Source: an uncultured Clostridia bacterium | GTDB lineage: Bacteria; Bacillota; Clostridia; Saccharofermentanales; Saccharofermentanaceae | DNA length: 64,000 nt | Assembly (NCBI GenBank): GCA_946187935.1 | Contig: CAMHSJ010000002.1 | Coordinates: 62,001-126,000, forward strand | Direction: 5' to 3' | Shown here: positions 51,370-59,814 of the stretch, piece by piece | Position numbering within the stretch: the stretch's first letter is position 1 | Layout of the letters: every line of letters begins with the position of its first letter | Made by a program: the position numbers and the translations under genes | The notes under the pieces: generated by a model | Told to the model about the DNA's origin: nothing | The model's database searches: none | Seen by the model: the letters and a program-made list of their open reading frames with translations, nothing else

Positions 51370-52872
51370 ATGAGTATTGCCAACGTTTTTTCCAAGAACA
51401 TGCCTGAGATCAAGATGGGTATCATCGCAGTCAGCAGAGACTGTTTTCCCATGAGCTTGTCAGAGAGCAGAAGAGCTTCTGTTGTGGCAAGTTACAAGGA
51501 AAGATACGGAGATATATATGAGTGCAAGGTGACTGTCGAGAATGAGAAAGACATGGAGAAGGCCCTTGAAGATATCAAGGCAGCAGGATGTGATGCCCTT
51601 ACTGTCTATCTCGGCAATTTCGGACCTGAAACTCCTGAGACATTACTCGTTAAGTACTTTGACGGACCATCCATGGTGATCGCCGCAGCTGAGGAAGCAG
51701 GCGATAGGCTCCTTGATGACAGAGGAGACGCTTACTGTGGCATGCTCAATGCAAGCTATAACCTCAAACTCAGAAATCTTAATGCATATATACCTGAATA
51801 TCCCGTAGGCGATGCTGATGAGTGCGCTGACATGATCGCAGATTTCCACTCAATAGCCAGGACCGTATCTGCAGTAAGGAATCTCAAGATAATAGGTTTC
51901 GGACCGAGGCCTCAGGACTTTTTGGCCTGCAATGCTCCCATCAAGCAGCTCTACAACATAGGTGTTGAGATCGAGGAGAACTCAGAGCTCGATCTTTTCG
52001 AAGCATTCAAAAAGCATGAAGGCGATCCCAGGATCCCTGCTGTTGCAGATGACATGGCAAATGAACTCGGTGCAGGCAATAAGAAGCCTGAGATATTAAA
52101 CAAGCTCGCACAGTACGAACTTACTCTTCTTGACTGGGTCGAAGCACACAAGGGAAGCAGGAAGTTCGTTACCATTGCAGGCAAGTGCTGGCCGGCATTC
52201 CAGACACAGTTCGGTTTCGTTCCGTGTTTTGTTAACAGCCGTCTTGCAAAAAGAGGCATCCCTGTTTCATGCGAAGTCGATATCTACGGTGCTCTGAGCG
52301 AATACATCGGCTCAGTAGTGAGCAATGACGTTGTTACGCTCCTTGATATCAACAATTCAGTCCCTAAGGATATGTATAACGAAGAGATCAAGGGCAAGTT
52401 CTCCTACGATTACAAGATCACTGATACATTCATGGGATTCCACTGCGGCAACACTGCATCGACCAAGCTCGCTTTCTGTGAGATGAAGAATCAGAAGATC
52501 ATGGCAAGATCACTGCCTGAGGAAGTAACAAACGGTACGCTTGAAGGCGATCTTGCGGCAGGCAAGGCAACAGTATACAGACTCCAGTCAACTGCAGATA
52601 CCAAGCTTCGCGCTTATATAGCACAGGGTGAGATCCTTCCTGTTAAGACAAGGTCATTCGGAGGCATCGGTATCTTCGCTGTTCCTGAGATGGGAAGATT
52701 CTACCGTCATGTATTAGTCGAGAAGAACTATCCTCATCATGCAGCTATTGCTTTCGGTCACTACGGCAAGCTCCTCTATGAAGTATTCAAGATGTTAGGC
52801 GTTGAGGTCGACGAGATCGACTATAACCGCCCTTCAGGAGTGCTCTACAAGACAGAGAATCCTTTCGCATGA
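51370..52872 (+). CDS. L-fucose/L-arabinose isomerase family protein
   Basis: A 500-residue sugar isomerase of the FucI/AraA-like superfamily (COG2407 type), which interconverts an aldose and a ketose using a divalent metal. Conserved elements are an N-terminal Rossmann-like domain (MGIIAVSRDCFPMSLSESR), a middle KCWPAFQTQFGFVPCFVNSRL region, putative metal ligands in CEVDIYGALSEYI and LLDINNS, and a C-terminal NYPHHAAIAFGHYG with the catalytic His. It overlaps the xylulokinase gene by 4 nt, so a pentose is the likely substrate. D-arabinose, L-arabinose and even D-xylose are all possible. Confidence 0.8.
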   Translation: MSIANVFSKNMPEIKMGIIAVSRDCFPMSLSESRRASVVASYKERYGDIYECKVTVENEKDMEKALEDIKAAGCDALTVYLGNFGPETPETLLVKYFDGPSMVIAAAEEAGDRLLDDRGDAYCGMLNASYNLKLRNLNAYIPEYPVGDADECADMIADFHSIARTVSAVRNLKIIGFGPRPQDFLACNAPIKQLYNIGVEIEENSELDLFEAFKKHEGDPRIPAVADDMANELGAGNKKPEILNKLAQYELTLLDWVEAHKGSRKFVTIAGKCWPAFQTQFGFVPCFVNSRLAKRGIPVSCEVDIYGALSEYIGSVVSNDVVTLLDINNSVPKDMYNEEIKGKFSYDYKITDTFMGFHCGNTASTKLAFCEMKNQKIMARSLPEEVTNGTLEGDLAAGKATVYRLQSTADTKLRAYIAQGEILPVKTRSFGGIGIFAVPEMGRFYRHVLVEKNYPHHAAIAFGHYGKLLYEVFKMLGVEVDEIDYNRPSGVLYKTENPFA

Positions 52873-54332
52873 AAGTCTATGCAGGCATAGACCTCGGTAC
52901 GAGCGGAGTCAAGCTCCTTCTGATGGATGAGGAAGGCAGAGTGCTCCGCTCTGTAAGGCGTGAGTATGGTCTGTCCTTCCCAAATCCCGGCTGGTCCGAG
53001 CAAGACCCCGAAGACTGGTATGACAATACCATAGAAGGGCTTAAGGAACTTATAAGTGATATTGAACCGGCTTCTCTTACGGGCATCGGCATAGCAGGCC
53101 AGATGCATGGTCTTGTTATCCTTGATGAAAACGATGAGGTGATAAGGCCTGCTATACTCTGGAATGACGGAAGGACACAAGAAGAGACAAGGTATCTTAA
53201 CGAAGAGATCGGACAGGAAAGATTAGCCAAACTGACCGGCAATATCGCATTTGCAGGATTTACTGCTCCCAAGATACTGTGGGTTTATAAAAACGAACCT
53301 GATCTGTTTGCCCGTATCAGTAAGATAATGCTCCCCAAGGATTATCTTGTATACAGGCTTACAGGTGATTTTACGGGCGATTATTCTGATGCGTCAGGAA
53401 TGCTGCTCCTTGATGTTAAGGACAAGAAGTGGTCTTCTGAGATGCTTGATATCTGCCATATTACTGAAGACATGCTCCCCAAGCTTCATGAGAGCAGCTC
53501 TGTGGCGGGTCTGGTCAAAGATGATATCCTGTCTGTTACCGGTCTGACTGGTCCTGTAAGTGTTGTCTGCGGTGCAGGTGATAATGCGGCTGCCGCTGTC
53601 GGCACCGGAACTGCAGGCCCGGGCAAATGCAATATCTCTCTTGGTACCTCAGGAACGGTATTCATTACTGCAGATTCCTATCAGGTTCTGCCTAACAATG
53701 CACTTCACTTTTTCGCGCATGCGGATACCGGATACCATATCATGGGGTGCATGCTGTCTGCGGCATCATGCAACAAGTGGTGGATGGACGATATCCTGAA
53801 GGATAAGGATTATCAGGCTTCACAGTCTGACATGACTGATCTTGGTACAAATACTGTTTTCTTCCTGCCCTATCTGATGGGCGAGAGGTCTCCTCATAAC
53901 GATCCGAAAGTCAGATCCATGTTTATCGGAATGAGCATGGATACGACAAGGACACAGATGACACAGGCTGTTCTTGAAGGCGTAGCATACGGTATCAGGG
54001 ACAGTGTTGAGATAGCACGCTCACTGGGCATTAGTATCACTGAAACATGTATCTGCGGAGGCGGTGCCAGGAGCGAGGTATGGCGGAAGATCATCTCTAA
54101 TGTACTGAACGTTAAGGTCAAGACTCTTATTAATGATGAGGGTCCTGCTCTTGGCGCAGCGATACTGGCAGCAGTTGGAACAGGTGCCTATAAGGATGTC
54201 ATATCGGCAGCAGATCATATCGTCAAGTACGGAGAGGTGATCTGTCCTGATCCTGATGTGGTCAGCAGATACGATAAGGGATATGATATCTATAGAAAGC
54301 TATACCCCTCTATCAAGGGTCTATATGTATGA
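52869..54332 (+). CDS. xylB: Xylulokinase (FGGY family)
   Basis: A 487-residue FGGY carbohydrate kinase. The N-terminal ATPase-fold motif is YAGIDLGTSGVKLLL. GIAGQMHGLVIL followed by RPAILWNDGR is the classic xylulokinase signature. DYSDASGMLLLD, NISLGTSGTVFI and GVAYGIRDSVEIARSLG complete the FGGY pattern. It probably phosphorylates D-xylulose to D-xylulose 5-phosphate for the pentose phosphate pathway. The start overlaps the isomerase stop by 4 nt. The response regulator gene follows after 16 nt in the same direction, linking metabolism and regulation in one operon. Confidence 0.88.
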   Translation: MKVYAGIDLGTSGVKLLLMDEEGRVLRSVRREYGLSFPNPGWSEQDPEDWYDNTIEGLKELISDIEPASLTGIGIAGQMHGLVILDENDEVIRPAILWNDGRTQEETRYLNEEIGQERLAKLTGNIAFAGFTAPKILWVYKNEPDLFARISKIMLPKDYLVYRLTGDFTGDYSDASGMLLLDVKDKKWSSEMLDICHITEDMLPKLHESSSVAGLVKDDILSVTGLTGPVSVVCGAGDNAAAAVGTGTAGPGKCNISLGTSGTVFITADSYQVLPNNALHFFAHADTGYHIMGCMLSAASCNKWWMDDILKDKDYQASQSDMTDLGTNTVFFLPYLMGERSPHNDPKVRSMFIGMSMDTTRTQMTQAVLEGVAYGIRDSVEIARSLGISITETCICGGGARSEVWRKIISNVLNVKVKTLINDEGPALGAAILAAVGTGAYKDVISAADHIVKYGEVICPDPDVVSRYDKGYDIYRKLYPSIKGLYV

Positions 54333-54348
54333 TAAGGCGGTGCAATAA

Positions 54349-55953
54349 GTGGAACTGGTAAAGGTCTTTATCTGTGAAGATGAGAGCATAGTGCGCGAAG
54401 GCTTAAGGGACATGATCCCGTGGGAGAAATACGGTTGTGAATTCGTAGGTGATGCGCCAGACGGCGAAATGGCCCTGCCCATGATACGTAAGCTCCAGCC
54501 GGATATCCTTATTACTGATATCACCATGCCATTTATGGACGGATTATCCTTGAGCAAGACAGTATTAACGGAACTGCCCAATATAAAGATCATCGTAATA
54601 AGCGGATATAATGACTTCGAATATGCCCGAAAAGCGATCGAGATAGGCGTCGAGCAGTATCTTCTAAAGCCGGTTACCAAGGCGGACATGATAAGTGCCA
54701 TAGAGAACACCCGCAAGAAGATAAGCGAGGAGAACGAGCAGAAGGATTACTTAAGCCAGTACGAGCAGGAATTCAAGAAGTTCGAGAGATTATCCCACAG
54801 GTCTTTTTTTGAGAAACTGGTAGAGGGATCGCTTTCCGTTCAGGAGATCTACGAAGAAGCAAACAAGCTCCATCTCAATCTGTCTGCTGACGGGTATAAC
54901 ATAGTCATATTCTCCATACAGGACCTTAACAAGGCATCCTACACTGATGATGCGGCAAATGTTACCGATGATCTTCTTAACCATTTCCTGCAGTATCCGA
55001 ATTACATACTGTTCAGGTGCAATCTCCTGTCATATGCCGTTCTTATCAAGGGCGATTCCGACAGGCTGGATCAGCTTCAGGAAAACTGCGTAAAGATGAT
55101 CAAGGAGCATTGCGAGGGTTCTCCTAAGGCCCTTGACTGGTATGTTGCAGTGGGAATAAAGACGAACAGATTGAGCGGACTTTCTTCCTGCTATGCTGAT
55201 GCGAACCGCGCATTTGCATACCGCCATATCCTGCCGAACCAGCATATCCTCATAGCAGAGCAGCTTAAGGCCGTAGAGTATGTGCCGACAGAGACAGAGA
55301 TCAATACTATCGATGCGGGCAAGTTCGATCCCATGATCATAAGATACTTTGTACAGACAGGTACTATCAACGAAGTTGAGACTTTTGCCGATCAGTACAT
55401 TTCAGGTCTTGAAGGAAGTCTTCATTCGATCCTGTTCCGCTACTATCTTCTTGTAAGCATCAGGGTCAATGTCGAACTTGCTCTTAAGGAGACGGGTGTT
55501 CCTTCTGAAGTAATAGCATCAGATCTTCCCTCATGCGAGAAGACCGACACGGTCGAGGATGCCAGAGAGTACTTCAAGAACATGTTAAACGTTGCCATCA
55601 GACTGAGGGAAGATGAGATCCAGAAGCAGAGCAATGATATCACGGATACGGCTCTTTCTTATATTAACGAACATTATTCAGATCCCGACATATCACTTGA
55701 CAGCGTTGCTGAAGCGATCAACATAAGCTCTAATTATCTGAGCGCACTGTTCAGCAACAAGGTCGGCCTGTCGTTTGTTGAATACATAACCAAGAAGAGG
55801 ATGGCAAAGGCCAAGCAGCTGTTGAGGAGCACGAGCAAGAGATCAGGTGAGATCGCATTTGAGATCGGATACAAGGATCCCAGATACTTCTCATTTGTCT
55901 TCAAGAAATACCAGGGTGTCACTCCAAGTCAGTACCGTAACGGTGAAGCCTGA
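54349..55953 (+). CDS. YesN-type response regulator with AraC-family DNA-binding domain
   Basis: A 534-residue response regulator. The receiver domain has acidic residues in VKVFICEDESIVREG, phospho-acceptor Asp57 in TDITMPFMDG, and the switch Lys in QYLLKPVTK. A long helical middle region follows. The C-terminus is an AraC-type pair of helix-turn-helices (ISLDSVAEAINISSNYLSALF, and IAFEIGYKDPRYFSFVFKK). The start is a GTG with AAGGCGG 8 nt upstream. It overlaps the kinase gene by 1 nt. It probably activates the nearby sugar genes when phosphorylated. Confidence 0.9.
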   Translation: MELVKVFICEDESIVREGLRDMIPWEKYGCEFVGDAPDGEMALPMIRKLQPDILITDITMPFMDGLSLSKTVLTELPNIKIIVISGYNDFEYARKAIEIGVEQYLLKPVTKADMISAIENTRKKISEENEQKDYLSQYEQEFKKFERLSHRSFFEKLVEGSLSVQEIYEEANKLHLNLSADGYNIVIFSIQDLNKASYTDDAANVTDDLLNHFLQYPNYILFRCNLLSYAVLIKGDSDRLDQLQENCVKMIKEHCEGSPKALDWYVAVGIKTNRLSGLSSCYADANRAFAYRHILPNQHILIAEQLKAVEYVPTETEINTIDAGKFDPMIIRYFVQTGTINEVETFADQYISGLEGSLHSILFRYYLLVSIRVNVELALKETGVPSEVIASDLPSCEKTDTVEDAREYFKNMLNVAIRLREDEIQKQSNDITDTALSYINEHYSDPDISLDSVAEAINISSNYLSALFSNKVGLSFVEYITKKRMAKAKQLLRSTSKRSGEIAFEIGYKDPRYFSFVFKKYQGVTPSQYRNGEA

Positions 55954-57395
55954 TGAGCAAGTTCTCGTTAAAGACGATATTTGACAAGCATACAGTACAG
56001 GGCAAGATGTACCGTCTTATCCTGCATATGTTCATTCCTGTGCTTGCTATACTGATTATCGTGTTCGTCATGATCATAACGAGAAATGTCATGTATGCTT
56101 CCGTATCAGGAAATATCGTAAAGGCTTCAGGTTTTAACCAGAACTTTAAAGATGATGTCGATCTTCAGATGTATCTGTTTGTCTGCGGAAGCAGTGACAC
56201 GATACCATATGATGATGTGGCTTCTGCCAAACAGCTCGCGGAAGATCTTCTTTTGAACACGACAAATCCTGACAGCCGTAAGGCCCTGGGCAACGTTCTC
56301 ACGCTCTGTGACAACCTCAATTCCTATATGCGCAGGATCGAGCAGACCAAACGCTATGCTGACCGTATGTCTCAGCTCGAGACGAATGTATATGTCATTA
56401 CTGCTCTTATCGAGGATTATATATACTCTTATCTTTACTACGAGGCAGGTGAGATGGCGAGCCTGCAGACCAAGCTCGATCTGTGGCTCGTAATAGAGCT
56501 TGCTTTTGTCATCCTGGTCACGGTCATTCTCATACCTGTGGTCCTGAGGCGTGCGGTTTCATTAAGCAGGAGCATTACGGATCCTATCGTTGCCATGAAC
56601 AACCGTGTCGAGGAGATCGGCGGAGGCGATCTGAGTACGCATACACCTGTCGAAACGGATGATATGAACCTTTCTCTTCTGAGCAGCGGTATCGAAGACA
56701 TGGCAGGCAAACTGAGTTCCCAGATCGAGCTCAACCGTCAGGAGCAGATCAAGCTCAGGGATATCGAGCTGTCACTTATCCAGGCCCAGATCAATCCGCA
56801 CTTCCTTTATAACACGCTCGATGCCATAGTCTGGCTTATCGAGATCGGCAAGAACGAGCAGGCAGAACAGATGGTTACCAGCCTGTCATCTTATTTCCGC
56901 TCATTCCTGAGCGACGGTAAGGACATAGTTACCATAGCTGAAGAGAAGAAGCACATCCAGAGCTATCTTGAGATACAGCAGGTCCGCTACAGGGATATCA
57001 TGGAATACAGCATAGAGATAGATCCTTCCATAGAAGATGCCAAGCTGCCCAAGCTCACATTGCAGCCTCTGGTCGAAAATGCCATCTATCACGGCCTCAA
57101 GCCCAAGAGGGGCAAGGGGCTGATCACGGTAGAGGGCAGATCTGATGATAATGATATCATACTGAGAGTAAGTGACACCGGCCTTGGCATGGATATAGAA
57201 GAACTCGAAAAGCTGAAGTCCAGGGTTTTGGGCGAGGATACAACGAGTTTCGGACTGACTTCAGCGTATAAGAGGCTTAAGCTCCTTTATGGGGATTCAT
57301 GCACATTTAATATCGAGAGCAAGTCAGGGGAAGGCACGACTATAAGCATCAGCATCCCCAAGATAGCGGAGGTGGATAATGAGACGATACTGTAG
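55953..57395 (+). CDS. YesM-type sensor histidine kinase
   Basis: A 480-residue sensor kinase: N-terminal helix (about residues 25-48), an extracytoplasmic sensor region of about 125 residues, a second helix (about residues 175-197), a HAMP region and a His_kinase domain. The latter has the phosphorylated His283 in QAQINPHFLYNTLD and the ATP-binding motifs LQPLVENAIYHGLKPK and DTGLGM. The extracytoplasmic domain lacks recognisable Cache or sensor features and may instead contact a binding protein. It overlaps both the response regulator gene and the binding lipoprotein gene, a tight three-gene unit. Confidence 0.9.
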   Translation: MSKFSLKTIFDKHTVQGKMYRLILHMFIPVLAILIIVFVMIITRNVMYASVSGNIVKASGFNQNFKDDVDLQMYLFVCGSSDTIPYDDVASAKQLAEDLLLNTTNPDSRKALGNVLTLCDNLNSYMRRIEQTKRYADRMSQLETNVYVITALIEDYIYSYLYYEAGEMASLQTKLDLWLVIELAFVILVTVILIPVVLRRAVSLSRSITDPIVAMNNRVEEIGGGDLSTHTPVETDDMNLSLLSSGIEDMAGKLSSQIELNRQEQIKLRDIELSLIQAQINPHFLYNTLDAIVWLIEIGKNEQAEQMVTSLSSYFRSFLSDGKDIVTIAEEKKHIQSYLEIQQVRYRDIMEYSIEIDPSIEDAKLPKLTLQPLVENAIYHGLKPKRGKGLITVEGRSDDNDIILRVSDTGLGMDIEELEKLKSRVLGEDTTSFGLTSAYKRLKLLYGDSCTFNIESKSGEGTTISISIPKIAEVDNETIL

Positions 57396-58374
57396 CATTA
57401 TTCTTTGCATCGTAATGACGCTATGCCTGGTCTGTTCAGGCTGCAGGAAGGATAACGGAAACGAGAATGCGAATGATCTGTTCGTGATAGGCTTTTCGCA
57501 GGTCGGTTCCGAATCTGACTGGCGCATCGCGAACACAAGATCGATGATGGAGACCTTTACGAACGATAAAGGTTATGAACTCATTATCCAGAATGCCAAG
57601 CAGCAGCAGGACAATCAGCTTGCAGATGTAAGAGGTTTTGTCCTTGAAGGCGTAGATCTGATCATCATAGCTCCCACGGTCGAGACCGGATGGGAGAATG
57701 TACTAAAGGAAGTCCATGATGCGGGTATCCCCGTGATCATCCTTGACCGTTCTGTTGCAGTGTGGGATTCAAACCTTTACCTTACCAATATAGGTTCTGA
57801 TTTCCTTGAACAGGGAAGAAGGGCTGTAGACTGGCTTGATAAGCAGGTCTCTGAAAGCGTTGACGGTCAGGAAACACTTAAGATCCTGCATCTTCAGGGA
57901 ACATACGGATCAACGGCGCAGCTTATGCGTACAAAAGCGCTTGAAGAAGGCGTGGAAGAGCATAAGGACTGGGTAATTGTATCACAGCTGGACGGAGACT
58001 TTACCGAAGCCAAGGGATATGAGGTCGTGTCTGAGTATCTGAGCAGTAATAACGATTTCGATGTTTTGTACAGTGAGAACGACAACATGACGTTCGGTGC
58101 CATGAGGGCTCTTGATGAGGCAGGCATTACATATGGAGAGAACGGTCAGGTCAGGATAATCACTTTTGATGCATCCAGGGATGCTCTTCAGTATTGTCTT
58201 GACGGCAAGATCGATCTTTGTGTGGAGTGTAATCCGATGAGCGGGCCCATGGTCGAAGAACTGATCAAGGATTACAGGGCAGGAGAGGATATCCCGAGAC
58301 AGGTATATGTTGAAGAGGCGATATTTACAAAAGACGATCTGACACAGGCAATGATAGATGCCAGACCGTATTGA
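57379..58374 (+). CDS. YtfQ-like sugar-binding lipoprotein, probable sensor component
   Basis: A 331-residue lipoprotein. The signal peptide YCSIILCIVMTLCLVCSGC carries a lipobox (LVCSGC). The mature part is a type I periplasmic-binding protein like YtfQ (galactofuranose) and RbsB: FVIGFSQVGSESDWRIAN, then GVDLIIIAPTVETGWENVL and ILDRSVAVWDSNLYLTN. Its start lies inside the kinase gene, 16 nt before the kinase stop. That placement favours a ligand-sensing partner of the kinase, like the XylFII-LytS-YesN arrangement known in Clostridium, over a transporter subunit. A second, transporter-linked paralogue lies downstream at 59815. Confidence 0.85.
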   Translation: MRRYCSIILCIVMTLCLVCSGCRKDNGNENANDLFVIGFSQVGSESDWRIANTRSMMETFTNDKGYELIIQNAKQQQDNQLADVRGFVLEGVDLIIIAPTVETGWENVLKEVHDAGIPVIILDRSVAVWDSNLYLTNIGSDFLEQGRRAVDWLDKQVSESVDGQETLKILHLQGTYGSTAQLMRTKALEEGVEEHKDWVIVSQLDGDFTEAKGYEVVSEYLSSNNDFDVLYSENDNMTFGAMRALDEAGITYGENGQVRIITFDASRDALQYCLDGKIDLCVECNPMSGPMVEELIKDYRAGEDIPRQVYVEEAIFTKDDLTQAMIDARPY

Positions 58375-58380
58375 CGTGCG

Positions 58381-59397
58381 TCAGCTGCTCTTGCCGGGAT
58401 TAAGCTTCCAGACTACATCAGGGCCGTTTGAACGGTTCTTTTTGCCGTTTACAAGGCTTACTATGGTATCGGTAAGCGCAGTGCTGAAAGTGTGCCCCAG
58501 GGAAGTGATCGTTATGTCTCCCCTTGCTGCATAATAACTGTTGTCAAAGCTTACGACTGCAATGTCATCAGGAACTCTTATGCCCTTGCGTGTAAGAGCC
58601 TTTATAAGCCTGTAGGCGACCATGTCATTCTGGCATATGACTGCCGTTATCCCCGTAAGATGACCGCTTATGAAGTTCTCGATATAAGAATCTGTCTTCT
58701 GCTCTGAGCGTGTAAACAGATAATACCCGGTCTCATCAAATTCAAGGCCAAGCTCCCTTGAGGCATTGATGCATCCTCTGTACCTGCTAAGGCCTCTCGA
58801 ATCATCGATCCTGAAGAGTCCGCCTATCTTGCGGTGTCCCTTTTCTGCCAGATGATGCATAAGGATATTAACGCCTTCATCGTTATCCTCGCTTATAGCA
58901 GTCGTATATATGACAGGTGTCCCGCTCTTTCTGATGCTCTCGATAAGAGGTTCATTAGGATCGGGGATCATATCAGCAGCAGGATCTATCACGATGGCTG
59001 AATAGTGTTCCATAGAAGCCGCAGTTAAGATGTTGCCTTCTTCCTTAAAACTTCCATGGGTGCTCGACACTTTGAGCTTAAGGCCGAAAGAAGACAGACT
59101 GGAGCGCAGTCTTCTGATCCAATCGGGGAATATATATATATCCTCATCCTCTACTATAAGGAGCACTGTATCGATCCTGGATGCGGCCCTGTCAGAAATA
59201 AAGGAACCGGATCCTTTGACCTTAACGATAAGGCCCTTGTCTTCTAATTCCTTAAGAGCTGAGCGGACAGTCTGCCTGCTGCAGGAATAAGCCTTGCACA
59301 GGTCATTCTCGGAAGGAAGCTTGCTTATCCCTTCAGACTTCATCCTTCTTAGTTCGCGTTCTATCTTATTTGTAATATCGATATACTTAGGCATCAT
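58381..59397 (-). CDS. AraR-like GntR/LacI fusion repressor
   Basis: A 338-residue repressor with an N-terminal GntR-type winged helix (PKYIDITNKIERELRRM, LPSENDLCKAYSCSRQTVRSALKELEDKGLI) and a LacI-type effector domain. This layout, including VPDDIAVVSFDNSYYA near the end, matches AraR of Bacillus, which responds to L-arabinose. The ORF track uses a TTG at 59412; the ATG at 59397 (or 59394, MPKY) fits the family better. A TATAAT lies only 6 nt upstream and there is no ribosome binding site, so the transcript may be leaderless. It is encoded between the sensor operon and the transporter genes, and probably controls both. Confidence 0.87.
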   Translation of the reverse strand: MMPKYIDITNKIERELRRMKSEGISKLPSENDLCKAYSCSRQTVRSALKELEDKGLIVKVKGSGSFISDRAASRIDTVLLIVEDEDIYIFPDWIRRLRSSLSSFGLKLKVSSTHGSFKEEGNILTAASMEHYSAIVIDPAADMIPDPNEPLIESIRKSGTPVIYTTAISEDNDEGVNILMHHLAEKGHRKIGGLFRIDDSRGLSRYRGCINASRELGLEFDETGYYLFTRSEQKTDSYIENFISGHLTGITAVICQNDMVAYRLIKALTRKGIRVPDDIAVVSFDNSYYAARGDITITSLGHTFSTALTDTIVSLVNGKKNRSNGPDVVWKLNPGKSS

Positions 59398-59403
59398 GGG
59401 ATA

Positions 59404-59409
59404 ATTATA
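59404..59409 (-). promoter_or_regulatory. -10 element of the AraR-like gene, close to its start codon
   Basis: TATAAT on the minus strand ends 6 nt before the ATG at 59397. A TTGCGT hexamer lies 19 nt upstream of it, a suboptimal -35. The predicted transcription start coincides with the start codon. Confidence 0.6.
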
Positions 59410-59412
59410 CAA

Positions 59413-59814
59413 CAGGGTTGATTATTTTACGCAAGCGAAAAGATCATCCGGCTTTCCTTCGTTCATTGTCGGAAATCTTATCTTCTTTAACCTGCCTTAG
59501 CTTAAGAATATGTCATGCATCTTTGTTGTTTGGCAAAATTGTCATGTCTTATTGATTGCGGACCAGACAGCGAATCTTAAGATATTCAACAAATCACCAT
59601 AAAAAATCCAACAAAAGGTCCGTATGATGCTCAGGCTGTATTTATCTTCGGGACTAAATGTGCAGGTTGTATTTGTTCAGATATACCAATCCGCTGCCGC
59701 CCCGCGAGATTCGTTGACGGCTTCCTCTGATAGCGGTTTACTTGAGCTAGGTTGCATGAGACACATGCTGCCAAAAACCATAAACCTAATCATTAGGAAG
59801 TAAAGGAGTCGAAC
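59413..59814. other. 402-nt divergent regulatory region between the AraR-like gene and the transporter operon
   Basis: There is no gene here. On the + strand the plausible promoter nearest the transporter is TTGACG (59714-59719) with TTTACT (59737-59742) at 17-nt spacing. The stretch also has the 10-bp palindrome ATCTTAAGAT (59574-59583) and the 13-nt palindrome at 59785-59797. I found no match to the ATTTGTACGTACAAAT AraR operator. Its length suggests binding of several regulators, such as the AraR-like repressor and the YesN regulator. Confidence 0.45.
59785..59797 (+). promoter_or_regulatory. 13-nt palindrome before the ribosome binding site of the transporter binding protein
   Basis: CCTAATCATTAGG is a perfect 6-1-6 palindrome, 7 nt before the AAAGGAG site and within the probable 5' leader. 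It could be an operator or a small mRNA stem that affects translation. Confidence 0.4.

Noticed and set aside
59668-59690. Possible AraR operator in TTGTATTTGTTCAGATATACC
   Set aside because: The arms do not form a consistent inverted repeat and it lacks the GTACGTAC core.
59726-59741. Possible catabolite-responsive element (TGATAGCGGTTTAC)
   Set aside because: It misses the conserved C near the 3' end of the cre consensus and only partly matches; too weak to call.
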